Positions 16,095-24,727 of a stretch of 64,000 nt of DNA are shown here, piece by piece (within the stretch, counting starts at the first letter, position 1; the number at the start of each line of letters is the position of its first letter). The stretch is taken from positions 1 to 64,000 of the forward strand of contig JAJQBI010000084.1 of NCBI GenBank assembly GCA_021203365.1. The letters are read 5' to 3'. The notes under the pieces are model-generated. The model ran no database searches, was not told the origin of the DNA, and saw nothing but the letters and a program-made list of their open reading frames with translations. A program made the position numbers and the translations under genes. This DNA comes from Clostridiales bacterium. GTDB lineage: Bacteria > Bacillota > Clostridia > Lachnospirales > Lachnospiraceae.

Positions 16095-18146
16095 CTACCA
16101 GCTTCTGCCTCCGCCGCCTCCGAAGCCGCCTCCGGAAAAGCCGCCCCCGCCGCCAAAGCTCGTACCTCCGCCTCCGCCGCCATGCCCTCCGGAGCCGGCC
16201 TTAGACGGCTCCACAGCGGTCATGGTCCGCTTCATGGTCTCCATATTGTGCATCAGAACCCGGTTAAAATAAATTACATTCCATGTCCGGTAAGCCGGAT
16301 CATCGCATATATACCAGTCCGGGGCCGGAACGGCCAGTCCTTCCATCCTCCTGGCAAACACATCGGAAAGCCCCATCACATAGGCGTAGGGGAGAACATT
16401 CCAGAACCACTGGGGATTCTCCTCCGCCAGAGCTTCCATGCGGTCCAGCTCCGCGGTTTCAATAAAATCCCGAAGTCCGGCCAGCTTTCCTGTCCACTGG
16501 ACGCAGATGGAGGTGCGTTTTTTCATGAAGGCGGTGACAACCGCCCCCGGAACACTGCTCCCCATTACGACCGCCAGACAGAACCAGAAAGCAAAGGCCT
16601 GTCCTCTCTGAATCAGAATTACGGAAGACACGGAAAAAGCAGTCACAGCTCCTGCCACAAGCAGAATTCCAAAGGCAAACAGGCGCCCCGTCTCCCCTGC
16701 GCGTCCAAAGTACCGGCGGTCTGCCGCCCGGCTTAAAACCAGGATGCCCGCAAACAGAATTCCCACTGCAAGGAACAGACCGATCTGCTGCAGTTCCTCC
16801 GCCGAACCATACAGGGTGGTCAGCCCGGCCAGCGCAGCCATGGGCACCACGGCGAGAAACGCGCAGAGAAGGCGCAGAATCCGGGAACTCCGGACATACA
16901 GACCTCCCTTTTCCCCCATCCATGCCTTCAGAGAGGCGGAGGACGCGGTGATGGTATCCGAAAGTCTGTATTTCAGACTTTTCAGGGAGACATCCTCCCC
17001 TTTTTCAAAGATTTTGTTGAAAAATATTCTTTCGTATTTCGGGGCGTCCTTGGGCAGAGGTCTGTCCGTTTTGTGAAACCAGAGCTGGTTTTTCTTTTTC
17101 TCTTCGATGGTCAGATATCCCTTGTCCGCCCAGTACAGAATCAGGGATAAAATATCCCGGCTGTCCGCCTCGTCATCCACAATGTAGCCCACAGCCGCGC
17201 TGTCCAGCCCCTCCGGGGGCTGAAACTGCACAGAGGGAATGATCTCCTCGTCCCTTCCGAAGCGGAAGAAAAGAAGCAGAATCAGTGCCAGAACGCAAAG
17301 GCTTCCCGCCAGAACCGCCCCATCCCAGCGAAAAATCACGGATACGCCGGTGATAAACCCGTTTTCTGAGGAGGAAAACAGGGTCAGGCCATTTCCCGGT
17401 TCCAGTTCCCGGGTGAGGACTCCGGTCAGCGTATTCCCCTCCCAGGTCAGAGAGAGGATTTCTCCGGCGTCTGCCGTGGACCCGTAGGGACCGTAGTAAA
17501 GCTCCGCCAGATCCGAATCTCCGGGGTTCGTTCCTCCCTGTGCGGATTCCTCCTCCGGGTCCGCCCCTCCCGCGGATTCCACGTCCACCTGGCCGGTGGT
17601 CTCCGGAAATGTGAAGGAAAACTGACTGCCCACCGGAATCACATTGCCCCAGTCCGAGGGGAAAAGGTTATAATATACAGGGATTTCCAGGTCCCCGCTC
17701 TGAAATTCCGGGTTGAAGCAGTATTCCAGCACATAGGTCATCTCCCCGGAAACCGTCGCATCCTCATCCCCCAGCTTCATGACAAACGCGTTGTCCTCTG
17801 TGTAGGTCTCCAGGGGAACATTTGCCTTCACATCCGTCACTTCCACGTAATAGGGAAGATTTTCCACCTCCCCGTCCTCATTATAGGCACTGAGGGCTCC
17901 CTTTACCGTAAGGTACCGGTAAATCCCGTGGCGGGGAGAAAGCATATTCACCGAAATGGTCTCTGTCACCTGATAACTTCCATCCTCAGACAGGACGACC
18001 GAGACCTGATAATCCTCCGTCTCCATACCGGTGTCATATTCTGTCTCCGCGTCTGTATCGGTATCACTGTCCATGGCCCCCGCCACAAACAGGCCAAGAA
18101 ACAGAACCAGAAGGACAGTACAGATAAAAAACGTTCTTTTTTTCAT
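16095..18146 (-). CDS. DUF2207 membrane protein with glycine-rich tail
   Basis: 683 aa. A signal peptide or helix (ICTVLLVLFLGLFVAGAMD) leads to an extracellular DUF2207 domain (YQVSVVLSEDGSYQVTETIS), a helix near residue 280 (GSLCVLALILLLFF), a cytosolic region, and four more helices between about residues 420 and 560. The protein ends in GGGGFSGGGFGGGG, as is usual for this YciQ-like family. Family members commonly sit beside lemA, as here (67 bp downstream of it). Their molecular function is not known; the context suggests envelope homeostasis. The stop lies 37 bp before purA. Confidence 0.9.
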   Translation of the reverse strand: MKKRTFFICTVLLVLFLGLFVAGAMDSDTDTDAETEYDTGMETEDYQVSVVLSEDGSYQVTETISVNMLSPRHGIYRYLTVKGALSAYNEDGEVENLPYYVEVTDVKANVPLETYTEDNAFVMKLGDEDATVSGEMTYVLEYCFNPEFQSGDLEIPVYYNLFPSDWGNVIPVGSQFSFTFPETTGQVDVESAGGADPEEESAQGGTNPGDSDLAELYYGPYGSTADAGEILSLTWEGNTLTGVLTRELEPGNGLTLFSSSENGFITGVSVIFRWDGAVLAGSLCVLALILLLFFRFGRDEEIIPSVQFQPPEGLDSAAVGYIVDDEADSRDILSLILYWADKGYLTIEEKKKNQLWFHKTDRPLPKDAPKYERIFFNKIFEKGEDVSLKSLKYRLSDTITASSASLKAWMGEKGGLYVRSSRILRLLCAFLAVVPMAALAGLTTLYGSAEELQQIGLFLAVGILFAGILVLSRAADRRYFGRAGETGRLFAFGILLVAGAVTAFSVSSVILIQRGQAFAFWFCLAVVMGSSVPGAVVTAFMKKRTSICVQWTGKLAGLRDFIETAELDRMEALAEENPQWFWNVLPYAYVMGLSDVFARRMEGLAVPAPDWYICDDPAYRTWNVIYFNRVLMHNMETMKRTMTAVEPSKAGSGGHGGGGGGTSFGGGGGFSGGGFGGGGGRSW

Positions 18147-18213
18147 ATGGGGTCCTCCCTGTGGGAACGGCGCCCCGGTAAAACCCGAGCGCGGCCGCGG
18201 GCTTTTCCGGGAA

Positions 18214-18768
18214 TCAGAAGGAAACCTTTACATTTTCTCTCTCCGCCTCAGAGTTCACCTCGTACAGCGGTTTCCTGCGAAATCCGAACATCCCCGCCAG
18301 TAGATTTCCGGGAAAGACCTCCGTCTTTGTGTTATATTTGTTCACCACGCCGTTGTAATAGCGCCGGGAGCCCGCAATCTCCTCCTCCACTCTGGCCAGC
18401 TGCTCCTGCAGACTGACAAAGCTCTGGTTTGCCTTCAGATCCGGATATCCCTCCGCCAGGGCAAACAGAGACTTCAGAGAGCCGGAGAGGGCTGTATCCC
18501 GGACGATTTTTTCCTCCGGGGAGGAAGCTTTCACCGCCTGATTCCGGGCCGCGATCACCGCCTCCAGGGTCTGGCTCTCATGCTTCGCATAACCCTTTAC
18601 AGTCTCCACCAGGTTGGGAATCAGGTCGTAGCGCTTTTTCAGGGAGACGTCCATGGCGGAAAACGCCTCCTCACTTTTATTCCGCAGCCGTATGAACCCG
18701 TTGTAGGTGGAGATCAGCCAGGCCGCAAGTGCCAGGATAATGACAAGTACGACAATGAGTATAACCAT
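18214..18768 (-). CDS. lemA: LemA family protein
   Basis: 184 aa. One N-terminal membrane helix (VILIVVLVIILALAAWLIS) is followed by a helical bundle with the family signature: YNGFIRLRNKSEEAFSAMDV, KRYDLIPNLVETVKGY and YNGVVNKYNTKTEVFP. LemA proteins are anchored with the helix bundle outside. Pairing with a DUF2207 protein is a conserved arrangement. Its insertion between purB and purA looks like shared transcription rather than a purine role. Confidence 0.95.
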   Translation of the reverse strand: MVILIVVLVIILALAAWLISTYNGFIRLRNKSEEAFSAMDVSLKKRYDLIPNLVETVKGYAKHESQTLEAVIAARNQAVKASSPEEKIVRDTALSGSLKSLFALAEGYPDLKANQSFVSLQEQLARVEEEIAGSRRYYNGVVNKYNTKTEVFPGNLLAGMFGFRRKPLYEVNSEAERENVKVSF

Positions 18769-18800
18769 ATTCTTTCTCCTCGAAATCGTGCACCGGTCCG

Positions 18801-20234
18801 TCAGACATGAATCTCTGCCTTCATGCCCAGAAGCTCCTTATGGGAATCCAGCACCGGCTGAACCACCTTTTTCAGGAAGGTTTCCGTCTGTTCCTTCGCC
18901 CGGCCTGTGTATCGGGCCGGATCCATGGTCTCCTGCAGTTCTTCCAGGGTCAGGTTAAAGGCCGGATCCGCCGCGATCAGCTCCAGAAGGTTGTTGTCCT
19001 TCCCCTCTGCCTTTACCCTTCGCCCGGCCTCCATGGAAAGCTCCCGGATGCGCTCATGCAGCTCCTGCCGGTCCCCGCCGGCCTTCACCGCGTCCATCAT
19101 AATGTTCTCCGTGGCCATAAAAGGCAGCTCTGCCAGAAGGCGCTTCTCAATTACCTTCGGATAAACCACCAGTCCGTCCACCACATTCAGGCACAGATCC
19201 AGAATGCCGTCCACCGCCAGAAATCCCTCCGGAATGGAAAGGCGTTTGTTAGCCGAGTCGTCCAGAGTGCGCTCAAACCACTGGGTAGCCGAGGTGATGG
19301 CCGGATTCAGCGCGTCCACCATCACATAGCGGGAAAGAGAGGCAATGCGCTCGCTGCGCATGGGGTTTCTCTTGTAGGCCATGGCAGAGGATCCGATCTG
19401 AGACTTTTCAAAGGGCTCCTCTACTTCCTTCAGGTGTTGCAGAAGACGGATGTCGTTGGACATCTTGTGGGCGCTGGCCGCGATCCCGGCCAGAACATTC
19501 AGCACCCTTGTATCTACTTTCCGGGAATAGGTCTGCCCGGAAACGGGATAACAGGCCGAAAAGCCCATTTTCTCCGCGATCATGGGGTCAATACGGTCGA
19601 TGGTCTCCTGATCCCCGTCAAAAAGCTCCAGAAAGCTGGCCTGAGTTCCGGTGGTTCCCTTGGAGCCCAGAAGTTTCAGGCTTCCCAGCACATATTCCAG
19701 ATCCTCCAGATCCATAAGAAAATCCTGGGTCCACAGGGTGGCTCTTTTCCCCACGGTGGTGGGCTGCGCCGGCTGAAAATGGGTAAACGCCAGCGTGGGC
19801 TGCGCCTTGTACTGCTCCGCGAATGCGGACAGCTCTGCGATGACATTCACAAGCTTCCTGCGCACCAGCTTCAAAGCCTCGGCCATCACAATAATGTCCG
19901 TATTATCCCCCACATAGCAGGAGGTGGCTCCCAGATGAATGATCCCCTTTGCCTTCGGGCACTGTACGCCATAGGCGTACACATGAGACATCACATCGTG
20001 GCGCACCTGGCGCTCCCGCTCCCTGGCTACGTCGTAGTTAATGTCATCCGCATGGGCCTTCATCTCGTCGATCTGCTCCTGGGTGATGGGAAGCCCAAGC
20101 TCCATCTCCGTCTCCGCCAGGGCAATCCACAGCTTCCTCCAGGTGCGGAACTTCATATCCTGGGAAAAAATATACTGCATTTCCTCACTGGCATAGCGCT
20201 CCGACAGGGGGCTTGTGTATCTGTCTGTACTCAT
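18801..20234 (-). CDS. purB: Adenylosuccinate lyase
   Basis: 477 aa. Fumarase/aspartase-superfamily motifs are THFQPAQPTTVGKR and the mobile-loop signature GSSAMAYKRNPMRSE (Ala where Pro is usual). LGATSCYVGDN carries a substrate-binding segment. It removes fumarate from SAICAR and from adenylosuccinate, so it serves with purC immediately upstream (10-bp gap) and purA downstream. Confidence 0.97.
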   Translation of the reverse strand: MSTDRYTSPLSERYASEEMQYIFSQDMKFRTWRKLWIALAETEMELGLPITQEQIDEMKAHADDINYDVARERERQVRHDVMSHVYAYGVQCPKAKGIIHLGATSCYVGDNTDIIVMAEALKLVRRKLVNVIAELSAFAEQYKAQPTLAFTHFQPAQPTTVGKRATLWTQDFLMDLEDLEYVLGSLKLLGSKGTTGTQASFLELFDGDQETIDRIDPMIAEKMGFSACYPVSGQTYSRKVDTRVLNVLAGIAASAHKMSNDIRLLQHLKEVEEPFEKSQIGSSAMAYKRNPMRSERIASLSRYVMVDALNPAITSATQWFERTLDDSANKRLSIPEGFLAVDGILDLCLNVVDGLVVYPKVIEKRLLAELPFMATENIMMDAVKAGGDRQELHERIRELSMEAGRRVKAEGKDNNLLELIAADPAFNLTLEELQETMDPARYTGRAKEQTETFLKKVVQPVLDSHKELLGMKAEIHV

Positions 20235-20244
20235 ATTCCTCTCC

Positions 20245-20952
20245 TCAGTCCAGTCCCAGGCGATGGAAAACCTCCTGGTACGCTTCCTCCACGTTCCCCA
20301 GATCCCTGCGGAAACGATCCTTGTCCAGCTTCTCGTTGGTGTTCACATCCCACAGACGGCAGGTATCCGGGGACACCTCATCCGCCAGCAGAATCTGGCC
20401 GTGATATCTTCCAAACTCAATCTTAAAATCAATCAGGCGCATTCCCGCGTGAAGGAAATACTCCTTCATAATCTCATTCACCTTCAGCGTATAGCTGCGG
20501 ATCTGCTCCAGTTCCTCCTTTGTGGCCAGGCCCAGAGCCAGCGCATAATCGTCATTGATAAACGGATCCCCCAGGTCATCGTTCTTGTAGCTGAACTCCA
20601 GAATAGGACAGAGCAGCGCGGTTCCCTCCTTCACGCCCATCCTCTTCGAAAAGCTCCCCGCAGCCACATTCCGGATAATCACCTCCAGCGGAACAATCTC
20701 CACCTTCTTCACCGCCGTCTCCCGGTCACTCAGCTCCTCTATAAAATGGGTGGGAATCCCCGCCGCCTCAAACCTCTGAAACACCACGTTGGTCATCCGG
20801 TTATTGATCGCGCCCTTTCCCACGATCGTCCCCTTCTTCTCCCCGTTAAAAGCCGTCGCGTCATCCTTATAGCTGACAATCACAACATCCGGATCCTCCG
20901 TCGCGAAAACCTTCTTCGCCTTTCCCTCGTAAAGCTGCTCCCTTTTCTCCAT
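20245..20952 (-). CDS. purC: Phosphoribosylaminoimidazole-succinocarboxamide (SAICAR) synthase
   Basis: 235 aa from ATG 20952 ([18 protein letters not shown]). A GTG at 20961 would add three residues, and both can be served by AGGAACAGGTGAG. Motifs are [33 protein letters not shown] and LIDFKIEFG. It ligates aspartate to CAIR with ATP. It is the first gene of the purC-purB-lemA-DUF2207-purA-HAD run. Upstream is a leader of about 240 nt ending in a hairpin repeat also found before parC. Confidence 0.97.
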   Translation of the reverse strand: MEKREQLYEGKAKKVFATEDPDVVIVSYKDDATAFNGEKKGTIVGKGAINNRMTNVVFQRFEAAGIPTHFIEELSDRETAVKKVEIVPLEVIIRNVAAGSFSKRMGVKEGTALLCPILEFSYKNDDLGDPFINDDYALALGLATKEELEQIRSYTLKVNEIMKEYFLHAGMRLIDFKIEFGRYHGQILLADEVSPDTCRLWDVNTNEKLDKDRFRRDLGNVEEAYQEVFHRLGLD

Positions 20953-20961
20953 GGGTCTCAC

Positions 20962-21066
20962 CTGTTCCTTTCTTAATTATATTGATAACTGAAACGACAA
21001 AAAATATTTTGTCACTATGATACACGGACTTCCACGCACTTCGCGCTCCCGAAGTCCTGACATCAT
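20962..21066 (-). repeat. Structured leader repeat, family 2, purC copy
   Basis: About 100 nt just before the purC start resembles 56323-56424 before parC. It has two hairpins: GGACTTC (21026-21032) with GAAGTCC (21051-21057), and GACAAAA (20996-21002) with TTTTGTC (21007-21013). In the parC copy the first stem is AGGATTTT/AAAATCCT, so both strands have changed together. The repeat ends at the RBS in each case. Confidence 0.7.
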
Positions 21067-21194
21067 ATGATCGAAGCCATCCAGGAACACCTCCGGTATC
21101 TCCCCCTGGCTCCCGTCCCAGCTTCCCTTTTACCACATTCATCCGTCCGCCGCCACACGCACCCCCGCGCCCGCCGACGGCCAAAACCATAAAA

Positions 21195-21223
21195 ATTATA
21201 TAACAACCCCCACCCGTTTGCAA
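21195..21223 (-). promoter_or_regulatory. purC operon promoter
   Basis: Minus TTGCAA (21218-21223), 17-bp spacer, TATAAT (21195-21200). The leader to purC is about 240 nt. I see no match to purine, ZTP or PRPP riboswitch cores in it. Confidence 0.75.
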
Positions 21224-21280
21224 TGAAAACTTTTGTGCTGCTGATCAGTGCATTCTTTGGCTCCCCATCGCTAGAAGCCA

Positions 21281-21447
21281 GGGCGCGGGGCGTGTGCTCC
21301 GATGCGGGGGCTTTGTGAGCGCGTCCGAAGATCCTCTGCCTACGAAGACCCGGCGCGAAGCCTTTGCTGAGCGTCGCTGGTCGCAGTTGGCAGATAGCTG
21401 AGGAGAAGCATCACCGGCCCCCGCATCGGAGCACACGCCCCGCGCCC
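21281..21447. repeat. Perfect 31-bp inverted repeat with 105-bp centre
   Basis: Arms 21281-21311 and 21417-21447 are exact reverse complements over 31 bp. They begin GGGCGCGGGGCGTG and reach TGCGGGGGC. The 105-bp centre is GC-rich and has no convincing frame. The right arm ends three bases from the stop of the ATPase gene at 21451. There is no T-run on either side. It may be a small non-autonomous mobile element or a structured RNA. Confidence 0.75.
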
Positions 21448-21450
21448 GTC

Positions 21451-22134
21451 CTACTGCCGAAATTTTCCAAGAAACTCCCGCATCCTCTCATTCTCCGACC
21501 CGAACACCTCCTCCGGCGTCCCTTCCACGGCGATAACCCCCTTGTCCATGAAAATCACCCGGTCCGAAATATCCCGGGCGAAGCTCATCTCATGGGTCAC
21601 GATCACCATGGTGATATGCTCCGCCGCCAGATCCCGGATCACCTTCAGGATCTCTCCCGTCAGCTCCGGATCCAGGGCCGACGTGGGCTCGTCAAAAAAC
21701 AGGATCTTCGGGTTCATACACAGCGCCCGGGCAATGGAAACCCTCTGCTGCTGCCCTCCCGAAAGCTGATAGGGATAGGCGTTTTCCTTGTCCGAAAGCC
21801 CCATTTTCGCCAGAAGCTCCCGGGCCTGGGCATAAGCGTCCTCCTTCTTTCTCTTCTGTACCTTGATCGGGGCGTCCACCAGATTCCGGATCACGGAAAA
21901 ATGGGGAAACAGGTTAAAATTCTGAAACACCAGTCCCACATCCCCGTTTTTCACGATTTCCCCCGCATCCGGCGTCTCCAGCCCTGTAGCACACCGGAGA
22001 ATGGTGGATTTTCCGGAGCCGGACGGGCCGATGATGCTCAGCACCTCTCCCTCCTCCACCTCCAGGGAAATATCCTTCAGCACCTCCAGGTCTCCAAAGC
22101 TCTTTTTTATATGCCGCATCTCAAATAATTTCAT
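21451..22134 (-). CDS. Polar amino acid ABC transporter ATP-binding protein (second system)
   Basis: 227 aa. It has Walker [11 protein letters not shown], signature [10 protein letters not shown], Walker [15 protein letters not shown] and IVTHEMSF. It is the last gene of the binding protein-permease-ATPase operon and starts 33 bp after the permease stop with a GGAGG site. The sequence is shorter than the ATPase at 12382 in the segment after Walker A, and the two operons differ in gene order, so they are separate systems and not a recent duplication. Confidence 0.95.
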   Translation of the reverse strand: MKLFEMRHIKKSFGDLEVLKDISLEVEEGEVLSIIGPSGSGKSTILRCATGLETPDAGEIVKNGDVGLVFQNFNLFPHFSVIRNLVDAPIKVQKRKKEDAYAQARELLAKMGLSDKENAYPYQLSGGQQQRVSIARALCMNPKILFFDEPTSALDPELTGEILKVIRDLAAEHITMVIVTHEMSFARDISDRVIFMDKGVIAVEGTPEEVFGSENERMREFLGKFRQ

Positions 22135-22167
22135 AGTCCTGCTTCCTCCATATAAAGCCGCCCGCGC

Positions 22168-22818
22168 CTAATGATAATAATTCAGTGCCTTCTCCACCCG
22201 CTGCATGACAACCGCAACCAGCAGATTAAACACATAGTAAAAAACCGCCGCAATGATAAAGGGCATCATGGTGGTCTGGGAACTGGCGATCTGCTTGGCC
22301 AGAGTAAACATCTCCGCCACCGCCACCACATAGGACAGGGACGTATCTTTAATCAGCGTAATGATCTCGTTGGTCATGGACGGCAGAATCCGCTTCACAA
22401 CCTGGGGAAAAATAATGCGGAAAAACGTCTGTACTTTGGAGTATCCCAGGATCTGCGCCGCCTCATACTGCCCCACCGGCATGGACTCGATTCCTCCCCG
22501 GTAAATCTCCGCGAAATAGGCCGCGTAATTGATGGCAAAGGAAATAAACACCGCGATCAGACGATATCCCATGGAAATCCGGATTCCGAAAATAAAATAG
22601 GGGCCAAAATAAACCACCATCATCTGCAGCATCAGCGGCGTTCCCCGCATAACGGAAATATAGGCGGAAACAATTGTCCGCAGCACCGGATTTTTCGACA
22701 TCCGGCCAAAACACACCAAAAGGCCCAGCGGCAGGGCAAAAAGCAGCGTCACCAGAAATATTTCAATGGAGACCATCATTCCGGACGCCAGCTGCATCAG
22801 CATCACTGAAAGCTTCAT
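22168..22818 (-). CDS. Polar amino acid ABC transporter permease (second system)
   Basis: 216 aa, HisM/GlnP type. It has five hydrophobic segments beginning GMMVSIEIFLVTLLFALPLG, an SVMRGTPLMLQMM segment typical of the family, and an EAA loop EIYRGGIESMPVGQYEAAQI. The operon has a single permease gene, so the channel is probably a homodimer. RBS AAGGAGAG precedes ATG 22818. Confidence 0.94.
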   Translation of the reverse strand: MKLSVMLMQLASGMMVSIEIFLVTLLFALPLGLLVCFGRMSKNPVLRTIVSAYISVMRGTPLMLQMMVVYFGPYFIFGIRISMGYRLIAVFISFAINYAAYFAEIYRGGIESMPVGQYEAAQILGYSKVQTFFRIIFPQVVKRILPSMTNEIITLIKDTSLSYVVAVAEMFTLAKQIASSQTTMMPFIIAAVFYYVFNLLVAVVMQRVEKALNYYH

Positions 22819-22842
22819 ACACTTCTCTCCTTCTACTGAAAC

Positions 22843-22888
22843 AAAAAAGCGGGTGTTCCAAAACCACCAATTCCGTTCTGAAACACCC
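22843..22888 (-). terminator. Intra-operon terminator/attenuator after the binding-protein gene
   Basis: GGGTGTTTC (22880-22888) pairs with GGAACACCC (22851-22859), including one G-U pair. GCTTTTTTG follows on minus, 25 bp before the permease start. It is likely to lower permease/ATPase expression relative to the binding protein. Confidence 0.7.
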
Positions 22889-22917
22889 TCATTTCTACTT
22901 TGAAAGCCTTCCGCAGA

Positions 22918-23733
22918 TTACTCTGCGTCCGCCTCTGTGGCAAGAGAATCGCCGATGCAGATTCCGTCCACATCATACTGCTCCGCCAGCTCATCCACCG
23001 CGCCGGATTCATAAAGTTTCACAACCTCGGTCCATACGATGTCACAGAGTTCTTCGTTTCCAAGGGCAAAACCGATTCCATACTGCTCGCTCTGAATGGT
23101 CTCGTCCAGGATCACATAGGCGCCCTCTTCTCTCTGGCTGAGCTGATATTTCGCCACGCCTACATCAACCGCAACTGCATCCGCCGCGCCGGAATCAATA
23201 TTCATAAACGCGGTATTATAATCCGCGATCTCCGTAAGAGACGCAAAGCTGGCGGTCAGATCCGCGTTGTCCTCATTGTTCAGGGCGTCCAGAGCCGCGG
23301 AAGCCGCCTGTACCACCACATTTTTCCCCGCAAGATCTTCCAGAGATTCAATTCCGGAATCCGCGGCGACCACGATCACCTGCTCGTTGTTCAGATAGGG
23401 CTCGGACCAGGTATAGTCGTCCTCCCGTCCGTTAATGGTAAATCCGTTCCAGATACAGTCAATGTTCCCGGAATTCAGCTCCGTATCCTTGGAGTCCCAG
23501 TTGATGGGGGTCTTCACCAGCTCCCATCCCAGATTATCGCAGACCATCTGAGCCAGATCCAGGTCAAAGCCCACATACTCTCCGTCGTCATTCATATATC
23601 CAAAAGGCGGATATTCCGCGTCAAAACCAACCACAAGGGTCTCATCCTCCACCCCTGCCTGTACACTGACTGCGGATACCATCCCAACAGCCAGAACCGC
23701 TGCCATCATTGCTGCCAAAGCTTTCTTTTTCAT
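22918..23733 (-). CDS. Amino acid ABC transporter substrate-binding protein (second system)
   Basis: 271 aa. Signal peptide KALAAMMAAVLAVGMVSAVS with a probable type I cleavage near VQA. The family 3 binding-protein fold shows DAEYPPFGYMNDDGEYVGFD, IDCIWNGFTINGR and an AVAVDVGVAKY segment. There is no cysteine lipobox. It is the first and probably best-expressed gene of its operon because a terminator-like hairpin follows. FliY/cystine- or glutamine-type ligands are possible; the sequence alone does not decide. Confidence 0.92.
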   Translation of the reverse strand: MKKKALAAMMAAVLAVGMVSAVSVQAGVEDETLVVGFDAEYPPFGYMNDDGEYVGFDLDLAQMVCDNLGWELVKTPINWDSKDTELNSGNIDCIWNGFTINGREDDYTWSEPYLNNEQVIVVAADSGIESLEDLAGKNVVVQAASAALDALNNEDNADLTASFASLTEIADYNTAFMNIDSGAADAVAVDVGVAKYQLSQREEGAYVILDETIQSEQYGIGFALGNEELCDIVWTEVVKLYESGAVDELAEQYDVDGICIGDSLATEADAE

Positions 23734-23876
23734 AATTTGTACCCTCTTTCTTCCGTTTTAATTGTGAAGTCCGTATCCCTCCGGCGTCCGCTGCCTCATA
23801 CAGTCCGCCGTCGGCAACCGCCTTCCATCTCCGCACAGTCATTCACTATCGCTTAACCACTGCACCACACCAAAGC

Positions 23877-23906
23877 ATGGTACCACACTATGCAATCCCC
23901 TGTCAA
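23877..23906 (-). promoter_or_regulatory. Promoter of the second amino acid transporter operon
   Basis: Minus TTGACA (23901-23906), 18-bp spacer, TACCAT (23877-23882). The -35 box overlaps the recO stop codon, so recO and the transporter are separate units with no space wasted. Confidence 0.65.
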
Positions 23907-24673
23907 GACGATTTTCCTTCCAGGCGGCACATTCTCTCCAGCACCTCCAGACTCCGGAACCTTCGGTCCGTATTCAGCTCCACATACCGGTGGATGACTC
24001 CCTCCAGCTCCCCCAGCACCTCCCCGGTCACTGTGAAGGTATACAGCCTTCCAAGATCCGCACTGACCGCGCGGCGCATGGCGTAAAGCGCCGCCTGGGA
24101 GAGACGCCGGTCTGCCTTTTTCAGATCCCGGCACTCCGTTCCCAGAATCCCGTGTTCCTCCTGGGAAAAAAAAGCCTCCTCTCCCTCAATGGCCCTTCCG
24201 CAACTGCAGCAGTGAAAAAGCCCGGGCATCATCCCCTGGATGGTCATCAGCCGCAGCTCAAAGACGCAGCGGACCAGCCGGTCATCAATGCGGGGATTCA
24301 AAAGAGCCTTCACCGTCACATACAGAAGATTCATGGTCTCCCGCTCGTCCGTGCCTTCCTGCCCGAAATAATCCGCCAGCTCCAGGAAATAATATCCATA
24401 GTAGATTCCCGGCTGCTCCATGGCCAGCTCCACAAAGTGGCGGGTGATGGAAACCTGATTGAGGGTATAGCTGGTGCGCCCCTCATAGAGGGTAAATTCC
24501 CCGAACACAAAGGGATTGGCCGCCGCCATCAGAGGACTGTTCTGCCGCCGGGCCCCCCTGGCAAAGGCAGAAATTTTCCCTCTCTCCTTTGTCAGCAGCA
24601 CGATCCGCTTGTCATATTCTCCCACGGGCATGGCGGAAAGCACCACCCCCTGCACTGTAACCCGATCCTTCAT
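23903..24673 (-). CDS. recO: DNA repair protein RecO
   Basis: 256 aa. The N-terminal OB fold begins VTVQGVVLSAMPVGEYDKRI, followed by LLTKERGKISAFARGARR and NPFVFGEFTLYEGR. The C-terminal region has a four-cysteine zinc site formed by CSCGR and a later C pair around GTEC. RecO loads RecA on SSB-coated DNA with RecR. It follows era, the usual order in Firmicutes, after a 54-bp gap containing a GC hairpin. Confidence 0.95.
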   Translation of the reverse strand: MKDRVTVQGVVLSAMPVGEYDKRIVLLTKERGKISAFARGARRQNSPLMAAANPFVFGEFTLYEGRTSYTLNQVSITRHFVELAMEQPGIYYGYYFLELADYFGQEGTDERETMNLLYVTVKALLNPRIDDRLVRCVFELRLMTIQGMMPGLFHCCSCGRAIEGEEAFFSQEEHGILGTECRDLKKADRRLSQAALYAMRRAVSADLGRLYTFTVTGEVLGELEGVIHRYVELNTDRRFRSLEVLERMCRLEGKSS

Positions 24674-24697
24674 GTTTCAATTCCCCGCAGTCACACA

Positions 24698-24718
24698 GGG
24701 CAGGCCATCGGCCTGCCC
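24698..24718. other. Intergenic hairpin between era and recO
   Basis: GGGCAGGCC and GGCCTGCCC form a perfect 9-bp stem with a 3-nt loop. No T-run follows in the direction of transcription, so it may be a processing or stabilising hairpin and not a terminator. Confidence 0.5.
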
Positions 24719-24727
24719 ACAGCTGTT

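Noticed and set aside
18807-20426. Long plus-strand frame (539 codons) opposite purB/purC
   Set aside because: It is antisense to two well-defined purine genes, has no RBS and no recognisable domain. High-GC third positions leave the opposite strand open.
20962-21223. Purine, ZTP or PRPP riboswitch before purC
   Set aside because: I could not find the conserved cores of these classes in the leader; only the repeated hairpins are evident.
23811-23870. tRNA-like string GGTGCAGTGGTTAAGCG ahead of the second binding-protein gene
   Set aside because: It resembles a D arm only; no acceptor stem, anticodon arm or T arm can be formed around it.
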